Shown here piece after piece: positions 7,367-16,502 of a stretch of DNA of 61,736 bases. Both the position numbers and the translations under genes were made by a program. Source of the stretch: an uncultured bacterium (lineage in GTDB: Bacteria; Patescibacteriota; Minisyncoccia; Phycocordibacterales; PALSA-1337); contig CAIVGA010000055.1 of NCBI GenBank assembly GCA_903905325.1, forward strand, positions 1 through 61,736, given 5' to 3'. The notes under the pieces are model-generated. The model did not search any database and was not told the origin of the DNA. It saw nothing but the letters and a program-made list of their open reading frames with translations. How positions within the stretch are numbered: position 1 is the stretch's first letter; every line of letters begins with the position of its first letter.

Positions 7367-8563
7367 ATGAATAACCCAAACACTCGGCCACATAGTCGAA
7401 CGCACGTCATTTATACTATCGCGGTTATAGGTTTCATTTATACCCTACATTTGGTTATACCAATGTACTCCAATTCGAGTTTCCTAGAACTTTTTACTGA
7501 CAAAAAGACAGTAGATTATATATACATGCTTGGCGCAGCTGTCTCTATTTTAGGTTTTTTAATCATCCCCGAAATCATCCGCAGAGTTGGAAATTATTAC
7601 ACCGCACTATATCTCGTAGTTATACAAATTATTCTCTTTTTCATCCTTGTTTCAACAAAATCACCAGGAGTTTTGCTAACGACCTTTATTTTACAAACAG
7701 CCGTTATTTCCCTAATTGGTCTTTGTTTAGATATTTTTCTTGAAGCTTATACAGACGGTATGCACGTCGGCACAATCAGAGGAATGTATACCGCGACACT
7801 CAATGCTTCGTGGATTATTGCTCCACTTATTGGAAGCATGATAATAAACGGCAACAGTAATTATCACAATACTTATATTGCAGCATTGTGGATGCTTTTT
7901 CCTCTTCTATATCTTATATATTGTAATTTTCCCAAATTCAAAGATCCTAACTATACACATCTTTCACCTTGGCAATTGATCAAGCACGTTAGTCATAATA
8001 AAAACTGGGTAAAATTATTTACAGCAAATACTATATTGCAGGTCTTTTATGCTTGGATGACGGTTTATAGTACGATTTATCTTCATATGACAATGGGATT
8101 TAGTTGGGAGGCAATGGGCATAATCATTGCAATCATGTTAATTCCGTTTCCTATCATTCAATACCCCCTTGGAAAATTAGCCGACATGAAATATGGTGAA
8201 AAAGAAATCATGATAGTCGGTTTTGCTTTGATGGGTGTCACGACTATTTGCTTATCCTTCATCCACGTACCAAGTATTGTGCTATGGGCCGGAGGCTTAT
8301 TCCTCACTCGCGTAGGTGCGGCTGCTGCGGAAGTTATGATAGAAACATATTTCTTCAAAACTGTTTCCTTACGTGACACAGCGGCACTTGGGTTGTTCCG
8401 AGTTACACGTCAAATATCATATTTTATAGCACCACTCATAAGTATTGCTGCAGGATTTCTCTTGGCAAAATATTTCGCCAGCGACGCCTATATGTTCGCA
8501 GTAATTGGACTTATTTCTCTTACAGCACTTATACCAATCGCGTCTATAAGAGATACAAATTAA
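7367..8563 (+). CDS. MFS transporter
   Basis: This 398-residue integral membrane protein has about 12 predicted helices in two halves and a central loop around 195-215. The FIIPEIIRRVGNYYTALYL segment sits at the position of the loop 2-3 region, and a later PLGKLADMKYGEKE segment resembles the equivalent motif of the second half. This is the general layout of the major facilitator superfamily. The substrate cannot be read from the sequence. Its end overlaps the convergent methyltransferase end by 4 bases. A TATAAT box 8 bases before the ATG implies a leaderless mRNA. Confidence 0.85.
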   Translation: MNNPNTRPHSRTHVIYTIAVIGFIYTLHLVIPMYSNSSFLELFTDKKTVDYIYMLGAAVSILGFLIIPEIIRRVGNYYTALYLVVIQIILFFILVSTKSPGVLLTTFILQTAVISLIGLCLDIFLEAYTDGMHVGTIRGMYTATLNASWIIAPLIGSMIINGNSNYHNTYIAALWMLFPLLYLIYCNFPKFKDPNYTHLSPWQLIKHVSHNKNWVKLFTANTILQVFYAWMTVYSTIYLHMTMGFSWEAMGIIIAIMLIPFPIIQYPLGKLADMKYGEKEIMIVGFALMGVTTICLSFIHVPSIVLWAGGLFLTRVGAAAAEVMIETYFFKTVSLRDTAALGLFRVTRQISYFIAPLISIAAGFLLAKYFASDAYMFAVIGLISLTALIPIASIRDTN

Positions 8564-9390
8564 ATCTTCTTCGCCTCAATACACATAAAAAGTGGAATCT
8601 CTTTTCTGATACGATCCTCTTCTATGGCTCGTGGACCTTTTTGGCTTTGCTTATGAGAAATCCATTCTTCCAAGCGAATTACAGCAAAACCGGCGCTATT
8701 TAAAGCCTTGAAATATGATTGCAGAGGATGATGAAAAGAGACGGTTTTTGTGGCAGTTTTTACGCTATCCGTACCGGTATTTTTCGCTTTATCAGCATCA
8801 GCACTTGCTCCTGGCTTCATGTCAATCTCTATTTTGGCATCCGACATATATGCGTCAATGCGACGATATTGTTGTGCAGTTTTTTCGTCCCAAACCCAGC
8901 TAGTTTTTTGTGGAATACGGAATACTGGATGATTTATTACCAAAACAAGCCGGCCACCAGGTTTGAGTGCACGAAAAGCTTCAGAAAAAGCTTGTTTCAT
9001 GTCAGAGATATTCTGAATTGCAAGAATAATTGTAGCAACATCAAAATTTTTCGCAGGAGGAAGTTTTTCAGCAGGAGCAACATAATAAGCGATAGGTTTA
9101 AGCGATAGACCAGGTTTTGTACTAGGTTCAGATTTTGATGAAGTATGTTTCCTTGCCAGATCAATAAGCTCTTTAGAAATATCACAGCCATAAACATTGG
9201 CACCAGCCTTTTGAAAAGCACGAGTAAAATATCCTTGACCACAAGCAATATCAAAAATAGACATACCTTCTTTTGGGTCTATGATTCGTAAAATATTTGG
9301 CAAAATTACTTTCTCTTGAAAAGTATTTCCAGATTGTTCAAGAAGATCCTCGTACCACTCGGCTACTCCTCCCCAAGATGTTTTAGTCAT
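8560..9390 (-). CDS. class I SAM-dependent methyltransferase
   Basis: This 276-residue protein has motif I FDIACGQGYFTRAF (about 45-60), an acidic end of beta-2 (YGCDIS), and a post-motif region LKPGGRLVLVINHP, all typical of small-molecule or lipid-type class I methyltransferases. An Ala/Lys/Thr-rich low-complexity insert (about 198-225) interrupts the C-terminal half. The substrate is unknown. TAGAAT ends 6 bases before the ATG. It is convergent with the MFS gene, so the two are not an operon. Confidence 0.88.
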   Translation of the reverse strand: MTKTSWGGVAEWYEDLLEQSGNTFQEKVILPNILRIIDPKEGMSIFDIACGQGYFTRAFQKAGANVYGCDISKELIDLARKHTSSKSEPSTKPGLSLKPIAYYVAPAEKLPPAKNFDVATIILAIQNISDMKQAFSEAFRALKPGGRLVLVINHPVFRIPQKTSWVWDEKTAQQYRRIDAYMSDAKIEIDMKPGASADADKAKNTGTDSVKTATKTVSFHHPLQSYFKALNSAGFAVIRLEEWISHKQSQKGPRAIEEDRIRKEIPLFMCIEAKKI

Positions 9391-9417
9391 ATGATTATTC
9401 TACCATATACAAATTTA

Positions 9418-9700
9418 GTCCAGACGCGAAATGCGACTGGGGCTGGTGGAAGTTACTTTAAACAAAAAACAAAGGGGTGCGGCTGGTTCCTTCGACATAA
9501 GACGAGTACATTAACAGCCAACCTTAATCAACTTCCGCGCGAGAGTATGTGCGAATAGCTGGTCAGTCAACCATAGCCTAAGGAGGACTCATCGTCACAT
9601 GAGAATCGAGAGGAACCCGACCGCTGGCAGCAAATACTTGCGCCAGCGAAAAGTAAAAACTGCTCTGATAACATCAGAAACGATATCATTCAAAATGTCA
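9418..9700 (+). ncRNA. candidate structured RNA upstream of eno (unassigned)
   Basis: This 350-base gap has no convincing ORF but dense pairing. GGAAGTT (9448-9454) pairs with AACTTCC (9530-9536), enclosing GGCTG..CAGCC with a bulged G. Further on are CTCAT/ATGAG, and CGCTGGC/GCCAGCG (about 9622-9648) with an inner GCAA/TTGC. A weak promoter (TTAGTC, 17 bp, TATACA at 9406-9411) precedes it. I could not match it to tmRNA, 6S or SRP RNA: no TTCGA-type T arm with a matching acceptor, and no GGAAGCAG core. Strand and ends are guesses. Confidence 0.35.
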
Positions 9701-9706
9701 AGGATA

Positions 9707-9735
9707 TTGAAAATACGCCTAAGAACCTATATAAT
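9707..9735 (+). promoter_or_regulatory. sigma70 promoter of eno, leaderless
   Basis: -35 TTGAAA (9707-9712), exact 17-bp spacer, -10 TATAAT (9730-9735). Position +1 would fall at or next to the ATG at 9743, so the mRNA has essentially no 5' leader. Confidence 0.8.
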
Positions 9736-9739
9736 TTAG

Positions 9740-11038
<1,299 letters not shown>

Positions 11039-11193
11039 GCTTACCACACCTTATACACAGCTTCTCCACCAAGAAATCCCCCATTCTGTCCACTTCTGCC
11101 ATTGACTAACGACAATATAGGTCCATAGTTAATATAGGTTCACCTACCTCTCGAGAGAATTCCTTAACATATTTTCATGGGTCCACAAATAAA

Positions 11194-11293
11194 CCGACTC
11201 CGGTCGGCTACAGGATACCACTTGTTATTTAGGTATCTCTACTCTCTGGTAGATGAACCGCTATGGCACAATAGCTCGCTCCGGCGGGCTATT
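11194..11293. other. cluster of four hairpins between convergent eno and gpmI
   Basis: CCGAC-TCCG-GTCGG (11194-11207), GATACC/GGTATC (11214-11237), CTAC/GTAG (11239-11252) and AATAGCtCGC-TCCG-GCGgGCTATT (11270-11293) follow each other. Two have C(UCCG)G loops of the very stable UNCG type. No clear T-runs follow. They may terminate both genes or protect 3' ends. Confidence 0.45.
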
Positions 11294-11296
11294 ATG

Positions 11297-12865
11297 TTAC
11301 CCCACCAAACTCTTCCCTGTCATAGCCTTTGGAACAGTGACATTGAGAAGACCAAGAACAGTAGGTGCCAAATCAGCCAAACCTCCATCATGAACTTTGT
11401 AATCATGCGAAGTAATAATACATGGTACTGGATTTGTTGTGTGCGATGTATGGCGTGTGCCAGTAATTGGATCAATGTTAACTTCAGCATTACCATGATC
11501 AGCTGTGATGATAGCAACGCCACCAGCCTCTGTTAATGCTCCAATTAAACGCGCCAATTGCGTATCCAAAAATTCAATAGCCTTAATAGTAGCTGGTACA
11601 TTGGCGGTATGACTGACCATGTCGGCGTTTGCATAATTTATAAAAATAAAATCTGGTTGAACCGGAGCATCTCCTGACGCACCAGCACCAGCGCTTCGTC
11701 TGATCTCTTCAATCGCTTTATCCGTAATTCCTTCTGCACGCATTTCTGGAGCTTCGTCGTGAGTCTTCACATCTTTTCTACTTGGCAACATAATATCTCT
11801 CTCACCTTTATAAGGAGTTTCATTTCCACCGTTCAAGAAATATGTAGCATGAGCAAATTTTTCTGTTTCAGCAATATGAACTTGAGTCAGACCAGCGTTC
11901 GAAACTTCTTGGCCTAGAGTTGTCACGATTTTCATCGGAGGAAAAGCCATTTTGCATACAAAGTCTACACAATATTCGGTCAAAGTGACAAATAAAATAT
12001 TGCTACTCTTTTGCTTTTCTATAAGTTTTTCTGAAAGCATACGCGCTCTATCTGCACGGAAATTGAAAAAGAAGACTGCATCATTTTCTTTGATAGCACA
12101 GCCAATGCCTTCCGGATTTGCACAAACAGCAGGTTCCATTAACTCATCAACTTTACCAGCTTTATATTGCTCATCCATATAAGCTGAGGGTTTGATATTG
12201 CAAACATTACCTTTACAATCGAACATGGCTTTTTCCACACGTGCCAAACGATCCCAGTTATTATCACGATCCATTGCATAATATCTTCCAGAAATTGTAG
12301 CGATAAAGAAATTCTGACCAAGTTCGGCCAGCAAAGCCTCAAGTTCTTTCAAATATTCCGAAGCGCTTTGTGGTGGAGTGTCGCGACCGTCTGTAAATAC
12401 GTGAATTGCTACGCGTGGAACATTATTCTTTTTTGCCAGCCTGAGAAATGCATACAAATGTTCTTGATGACTATGGACACCGCCAGGACTTAACAAACCC
12501 TGAACATGTAGAGTGGAATCATATTTTTTTACATGATCAAAAAGTGATAGTAACTCTGGATTCTTATCAAAATCTCCGTCAGCAATCGCTTTATCTATAC
12601 GTACAAGATCAGTGTCGATAGGTGTTCCAGCACCAATAGTCATATGACCCACTTCACTATTACCCATTTGACCTTCTGGAAGACCGACAGCATCTCCAGA
12701 AGCTTTTAGAAGAGAATGTGGATATGTTTTCCAAAGCTGATCAAAAAATGGTTTGCACGCAGCAGCTACAGCGTTGTTCATTGAATCCTCACGATAGCCC
12801 CATCCATCAAGAATAACTAATACAACTGGCTTTGGTGGCTTTGGTTGCTGAGGTGATGTTTTCAT
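11297..12865 (-). CDS. gpmI: 2,3-bisphosphoglycerate-independent phosphoglycerate mutase
   Basis: This 522-residue enzyme interconverts 3- and 2-phosphoglycerate with two Mn ions. The alkaline-phosphatase-superfamily signatures are present: VVLVILDGWG (metal Asp), GNSEVGH (phosphoserine), VHVFTDGRDTPP-like segment, RYYAMDRD, NYANADMVSHT and ITADHGNAE. The start is 4 bases after the end of the DedA-PAP2 gene, indicating co-transcription. The first dozen residues are Pro/Lys/Gln-rich and may be an unstructured extension. Confidence 0.97.
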   Translation of the reverse strand: MKTSPQQPKPPKPVVLVILDGWGYREDSMNNAVAAACKPFFDQLWKTYPHSLLKASGDAVGLPEGQMGNSEVGHMTIGAGTPIDTDLVRIDKAIADGDFDKNPELLSLFDHVKKYDSTLHVQGLLSPGGVHSHQEHLYAFLRLAKKNNVPRVAIHVFTDGRDTPPQSASEYLKELEALLAELGQNFFIATISGRYYAMDRDNNWDRLARVEKAMFDCKGNVCNIKPSAYMDEQYKAGKVDELMEPAVCANPEGIGCAIKENDAVFFFNFRADRARMLSEKLIEKQKSSNILFVTLTEYCVDFVCKMAFPPMKIVTTLGQEVSNAGLTQVHIAETEKFAHATYFLNGGNETPYKGERDIMLPSRKDVKTHDEAPEMRAEGITDKAIEEIRRSAGAGASGDAPVQPDFIFINYANADMVSHTANVPATIKAIEFLDTQLARLIGALTEAGGVAIITADHGNAEVNIDPITGTRHTSHTTNPVPCIITSHDYKVHDGGLADLAPTVLGLLNVTVPKAMTGKSLVG

Positions 12866-12869
12866 AATT

Positions 12870-14171
12870 TTATTCTAATACTTTTCTGTTGAATAATTCA
12901 CCGACATATCTAACCAACAACACAGAAGCTGTAGCACAGAATATTCCGAGCGCCCAACCAGCCATGACGTCAGATGCCCAATGAACATTGAGAACTAGAC
13001 GACTGACGCCAATAGCAATAATTAATAATACACAAACCACGAACGTTAGTTCTCGCCATACCCACGAACGAATTTTGGGCATAGCGAGATATGCAACAAT
13101 AACGAAAAAAGCAGCCGCCATAGTAGCGTGACCGCTGGGAAAACTTGGATCTGTAAGTATTTGCAAAGCATTCTCTGGACGTGTGCGCATAAAAAATTCT
13201 TTGAGAATACCAACCATAAAAGCTGAGGAACCTATAGACAAAAGCATAATTGCAGCGGAACGCCATTTCCTTTTAAGAGAAAGGAAAAAAGTAATAATAA
13301 TACAAGCCCAACTGACAGCTATTGTACCGCCAATATTGCTAATAATATCAGCAATATAAGCTATATAAGGTGTCACATGAGTCGCCAGAAAAATATTTAC
13401 TGACACATCAAATCCAGCAAGAGATGTTCCAGAAATAACTGAACCGGCAGCTACAGGCTGAACTGACCATGCATCCTGCACAATCTGAGCCAAAACCCAA
13501 AGGGCAAGCAGGTTGAGTATGAGCATGAAGAGTTCATACTTTTTGAAAACATGAAAACGAATATTGACGAAGCGATATCCCCAAATAATAACAATAGCGG
13601 CACCGATAGCCACAAGAATAAATTTACCCATAAAACCAGCGGCGGCTTGATAACCAGCTCCAAAGGCAAATCCTAGAATAATTGAAGAGACAGCCCAGAT
13701 ACATCCACCAATAATGTTAAATTTCCAAAATTGTTTGTCAGATGTCTTGTTTGTACCAACTAGGAATGGCATAAGCGCGCGCGTCATCGGACTGAGACGT
13801 CCAAGTATCATAGCTTTACCGGTGTGATTTGCGAGTAACTCTTGAGTTTTAGCAATGTGTTTATTTGTAATAAAAAAGAACGGCTTGAGCTTGTCTATAA
13901 GAGAAAGACCATACTTTTTACCAAGAAAATATCCAAGGTAATCTCCCAACAAGGCCGCGGTAATACCTATAAATAAAGTAATCCAGACATTAAAAACTCC
14001 AACTTTAATCAAGAAACCAGCAACAATCAAAGCTACATGACCTGGTACAAGTGTTCCAATCAGAGGAATTCCCTCTAGTAGAACTGTCAAAAACAAAAAA
14101 GGATAACCCCCTATGACAGCTATCGCTTCCATGTTCTTTACAAGGTCACTGAAGATATGTGTATAACCCAT
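12870..14171 (-). CDS. DedA-family membrane protein fused to PAP2 phosphatase
   Basis: This protein is about 433 residues. The N-terminal ~190 residues are a DedA/VTT domain (GTLVPGHVALIVAGFL, GDYLGYFLGKKYG). The C-terminal half is a PAP2 lipid phosphatase with KEFFMRTRP, PSFPSGHAT and SRLVLNVHWASD, the three catalytic motifs. Such fusions are known; they are thought to move and dephosphorylate polyprenyl phosphate or other lipids. The start at 14171 was preferred to an upstream one at 14363 because a TATACA box ends 5 bases before it and the upstream part would cross the divergent glutaredoxin promoter. Confidence 0.9.
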   Translation of the reverse strand: MGYTHIFSDLVKNMEAIAVIGGYPFLFLTVLLEGIPLIGTLVPGHVALIVAGFLIKVGVFNVWITLFIGITAALLGDYLGYFLGKKYGLSLIDKLKPFFFITNKHIAKTQELLANHTGKAMILGRLSPMTRALMPFLVGTNKTSDKQFWKFNIIGGCIWAVSSIILGFAFGAGYQAAAGFMGKFILVAIGAAIVIIWGYRFVNIRFHVFKKYELFMLILNLLALWVLAQIVQDAWSVQPVAAGSVISGTSLAGFDVSVNIFLATHVTPYIAYIADIISNIGGTIAVSWACIIITFFLSLKRKWRSAAIMLLSIGSSAFMVGILKEFFMRTRPENALQILTDPSFPSGHATMAAAFFVIVAYLAMPKIRSWVWRELTFVVCVLLIIAIGVSRLVLNVHWASDVMAGWALGIFCATASVLLVRYVGELFNRKVLE

Positions 14172-14175
14172 ACGA

Positions 14176-14205
14176 TTGTATAGTTTAGCACGTGCATGAT
14201 ATAAT
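14176..14205 (+). promoter_or_regulatory. promoter of glutaredoxin gene
   Basis: -35 TTGTAT (14176-14181), 18-bp spacer, -10 TATAAT (14200-14205), then 8 bases to the ATG at 14214. The gap is shared with the divergent DedA-PAP2 promoter. Confidence 0.65.
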
Positions 14206-14213
14206 GAAAACCT

Positions 14214-14450
14214 ATGAAAAAAATAACAATCTATTCCACGCCAACTTGCGTATATTGCAATATGGCCAAGACCTTTTTTAAGGCAAACGGGTTCGATTAT
14301 ACAGAGTATAACGTCGCAACCGATCTTCCTCGTCGCAAGGAAATGATCGACAAGACTGGTCAAATGGGTGTTCCAGTCATCGATGTTGATGGAAACGTCG
14401 TCGTAGGTTTTGATGAAGCAAAGTTGAGTGCAACTCTAGGAATCAAATAA
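14214..14450 (+). CDS. glutaredoxin (NrdH/Grx type)
   Basis: This 78-residue protein has a thioredoxin fold with redox motif CVYC (residues 12-15) after ITIYSTPT, the cis-Pro segment GVPVIDVDG, and a C-terminal helix beginning GFDEAKL. It is the size of NrdH-type glutaredoxins, which can feed electrons to ribonucleotide reductase; the reductase here is at 22049-24373. It is monocistronic: its own promoter sits just upstream and a terminator follows the stop. Confidence 0.93.
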   Translation: MKKITIYSTPTCVYCNMAKTFFKANGFDYTEYNVATDLPRRKEMIDKTGQMGVPVIDVDGNVVVGFDEAKLSATLGIK

Positions 14451-14467
14451 TTGGGAGTTTGTAGGAA

Positions 14468-14490
14468 CCGCCAACTGAGGCGGGGTTTTT
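14468..14490 (+). terminator. terminator after glutaredoxin
   Basis: CCGCC and GGCGG form a 5-bp stem with a 6-base loop, followed by GG and five T. Confidence 0.8.
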
Positions 14491-14515
14491 GTGTGTTACT
14501 TTATGAAGTTTTTTG

Positions 14516-15034
14516 TTACTTCAAAATAAATATAAGGAATAGCGTGATGAAAGTTATCCCTAAACAGAGATCAATTATTATTCCAGTAAGCGACCCTATG
14601 ACCCCGGCACCAGCGGCTTTAAGTGAACCAGCTAAATGAATCGCGTTCTTATGTGCTAGATGTCGTCGTATCAATTCCCCAATCAAGATTCCCACGAATA
14701 ACCCGATAAGTCCACCAAATAGCGGTAATATAAAAGTACCAATAATCACACCAGCAATTCCAAAAAGAAAAGTTTTACCTTGTGCCCCGCCCCATTTTGC
14801 TGCAATAAAGCCAGCGAGTTGATCGACGACGAGTGTAACTAGAGTTATTCCAGCGAGCACCGCAATGTGTGCGCCAGTCAAATAATGTGACTGCGGACTA
14901 ATAAAATGATTAGCCAAGCTATATAAGAGCGACACAATAAACATATACGGAACTCCAGGGAGCATCATTACAGTAGCCAAAAGACCAGGGAGTAAGAGAG
15001 CGGAGAAAATGATGATAAGAGTGAAGGAGAGCAT
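14516..15034 (-). CDS. DUF456-family membrane protein
   Basis: This 172-residue, very hydrophobic protein has about five helices. It contains the Gly-rich repeated helices typical of DUF456 (AAKWGGAQGKTFLFGIAGVI, IGTFILPLFGGLIGLFVG, GELIRR, AAGAGVIGSLTG). The family has no established function; the glycine-zipper-like helices resemble pore or permease elements. The ATG at 15034 is preceded by A/T-rich sequence without a clear Shine-Dalgarno site. It stands alone between the glutaredoxin terminator and the toxin-antitoxin pair. Confidence 0.8.
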   Translation of the reverse strand: MLSFTLIIIFSALLLPGLLATVMMLPGVPYMFIVSLLYSLANHFISPQSHYLTGAHIAVLAGITLVTLVVDQLAGFIAAKWGGAQGKTFLFGIAGVIIGTFILPLFGGLIGLFVGILIGELIRRHLAHKNAIHLAGSLKAAGAGVIGSLTGIIIDLCLGITFITLFLIFILK

Positions 15035-15130
15035 GTTGATTTTAAATCAAATCCGATTATACTAGTAACTAAGTAACCTCGCCGGACCCAGTGTCCGGTT
15101 TTTCCGTTTTCAGGATCGACTGGCTAACGA

Positions 15131-15397
15131 CTAGATTATGGTGAGTTTCAAACCCAATCCAGAAGTAATTTTCTGGAGAAAAGAAAGAGTGGGGTTTGTC
15201 CTGCCGGATTCAAAACGTGCAAGAGCCGACTGGGTAATTCCCAGTTTTGAAGCCAACTGTTTCTGAGTGAGTTTCTTTTGGATTCGAGTTTCTATAAGCG
15301 CATCGTGAATTTTAAACTCAACTTCAAGACTATCGTAAGCTTTCTTATTTTCTGGATCTCTAAAAAATTCTTCCATGGATTGTTTAAATGTTTTCAT
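15131..15397 (-). CDS. XRE-type helix-turn-helix antitoxin (HigA-like)
   Basis: This 88-residue protein has a short N-terminal extension and then a complete XRE helix-turn-helix (LTQKQLASKLGITQSALARFESGRTNP, about 42-68). It follows the toxin gene by 29 bases in the toxin-first order typical of HigBA-type modules. It should neutralise the toxin and repress the operon. The 15744 promoter region holds short inverted sequence that could be its operator (inference). Confidence 0.88.
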   Translation of the reverse strand: MKTFKQSMEEFFRDPENKKAYDSLEVEFKIHDALIETRIQKKLTQKQLASKLGITQSALARFESGRTNPTLSFLQKITSGLGLKLTII

Positions 15398-15426
15398 AGT
15401 GTTATTAATATAGCATATATGGTATA

Positions 15427-15744
15427 TTAAACAAGTCTACTAATTTCTTTTTGGATTCGCCTAGCATAATTAATATCCCTCAGACTTATTTTCCAAGCTT
15501 TTTTGATAAAACCATGAACAATATATGCTTTATTACTATGGAATATATACAAAATTCTTATTTGATTTTTACCAAGAGTTCTAAGTTCAAATAATCCCTT
15601 ACCTAAGCTTTTAGAATCAGGCATCTCTAATAAATAACCAAATTTTTCAAGGGCCATTATTGTTTTCCTCACATGAGAAGATGTAATTCTATCAAGATCG
15701 TTGACAAAGTTGTCTACTTTTTTATTCCAAAAAATAATTTCCAT
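15427..15744 (-). CDS. RelE/HigB-type toxin (Gp49-like)
   Basis: This protein is about 105 residues. It begins MEIIFWNKKVDNFV and contains the family segments LRTLGKNQIRILYIFH and YIVHGFIKKAWK, then a basic C-terminus (INYARRIQKEI). Relatives are ribosome-dependent mRNA interferases. The start at 15744 rather than 15759 is chosen because TATCAT ends 6 bases upstream of it. It pairs with the downstream helix-turn-helix antitoxin. The module sits beside the 3' end of tRNA-Gly, a common place for acquired genes. Confidence 0.87.
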   Translation of the reverse strand: MEIIFWNKKVDNFVNDLDRITSSHVRKTIMALEKFGYLLEMPDSKSLGKGLFELRTLGKNQIRILYIFHSNKAYIVHGFIKKAWKISLRDINYARRIQKEISRLV

Positions 15745-15831
15745 GCATACATGATACATTACACATCAATAAATGCAAAAAGATCACATTGAATGATGAT
15801 GTACACTACTTTATGGAGTACAAATCAATAG

Positions 15832-15902
15832 TGCGGGTAGGGAGAATCGAACTCCCGTCTCAGCCTTGGGAAGGCCGCATTCTACCACTAAACCATACCC
15901 GC
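15832..15902 (-). tRNA. tRNA-Gly(CCC)
   Basis: Acceptor GCGGGTA pairs with TACCCGC, the anticodon loop TTCCCAA gives CCC, and the T loop is TTCGATT. Discriminator A; no CCA encoded. A partial duplicate of the 5' end lies upstream at 15924-15943. Confidence 0.95.
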
Positions 15903-15923
15903 ATTGTCTACTGACCACAATAA

Positions 15924-15943
15924 ACCACTAAACCATACCCGCA
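15924..15943 (-). repeat. partial duplicate of tRNA-Gly 5' end
   Basis: Twenty bases are identical to 15884-15903 at a 40-bp period, covering the tRNA acceptor strand and D arm. Similarity fades beyond. It begins 3 bases from the stop of the FtsB-like gene. Confidence 0.9.
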
Positions 15944-15946
15944 AAT

Positions 15947-16342
15947 CTAAAACGGCCAAAATCTACTCCACCAACTTTGTCCGGACGTCGAACTTGCCAC
16001 GCCACCATTGCCGGCAACTGTCGACGAGGCGGAACCGGTATTATCATCCAAAATCACCGCCACTGATTCCCCTTCTTTGACTGCACGATATTTTGTGCGA
16101 AGCTCCGACTCAATACCACCAGACGAAGAAAGTTGATCGATTTTTCCAGATAGATCATCTTTTTGTGCTTCCAAACGATCTATCTCAGCTTGAGTCTCAG
16201 CCGCCTTGATAGAAACAGATTCATCGGATTTGTGAATATTCCATGCAGCACGAGTCAAAAAAACCAGAATAATTATTCCAGCAACAAACATAAATGGCGA
16301 TGAGACCAACGATTGCCAAAAGGAATGATGATGGTTTTTCAT
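15947..16342 (-). CDS. FtsB/DivIC-like septum formation initiator
   Basis: This 131-residue protein has an N-terminal cytoplasmic tail with a HHH stretch, one transmembrane helix (about 15-33), a coiled coil (about 45-75: AETQAEIDRLEAQKDDLSGKID), and the short conserved end ELRTKYRAVKEGESVAVI of the DivIC/FtsB family. These proteins link early and late cell-division proteins at the septum. The Ser/Gly/Thr-rich tail (about 108-125) ends WWSRFWPF. The size and order fit the family well. Confidence 0.85.
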   Translation of the reverse strand: MKNHHHSFWQSLVSSPFMFVAGIIILVFLTRAAWNIHKSDESVSIKAAETQAEIDRLEAQKDDLSGKIDQLSSSGGIESELRTKYRAVKEGESVAVILDDNTGSASSTVAGNGGVASSTSGQSWWSRFWPF

Positions 16343-16382
16343 ATTTGCGATTTATACGCTCTTTAAGTATACTAGATTTACT

Positions 16383-16490
16383 ATGTTATTTCATGAAAAA
16401 ACAAAGAAAGCTGTAAGTGTTGGTTTTGCCGTAGTCTGCGTACTTGTCATCATCAGCATGGTTATCGCTTATTTCCCAGGCTGGAGGTAG
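16383..16490 (+). CDS. 35-residue single-helix membrane peptide
   Basis: This is a very short ORF beginning MLFHEKTKKAVSVGF, with one hydrophobic helix (about 11-30) and ending PGWR. A TATACT box ends 9 bases before the ATG, matching the promoter spacing of neighbouring core genes. It is divergent from the FtsB-like gene and convergent with lepA. Similar tiny one-helix proteins are common in this group of bacteria; function unknown. Confidence 0.6.
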   Translation: MLFHEKTKKAVSVGFAVVCVLVIISMVIAYFPGWR

Positions 16491-16502
16491 AACTTCCGCA
16501 AA

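Noticed and set aside
9418..9700. tmRNA (ssrA) before eno
   Set aside because: A GGGGCTGG start is present, but no matching 3' acceptor, TTCGA T-loop or plausible tag ending in Ala-Ala was found.
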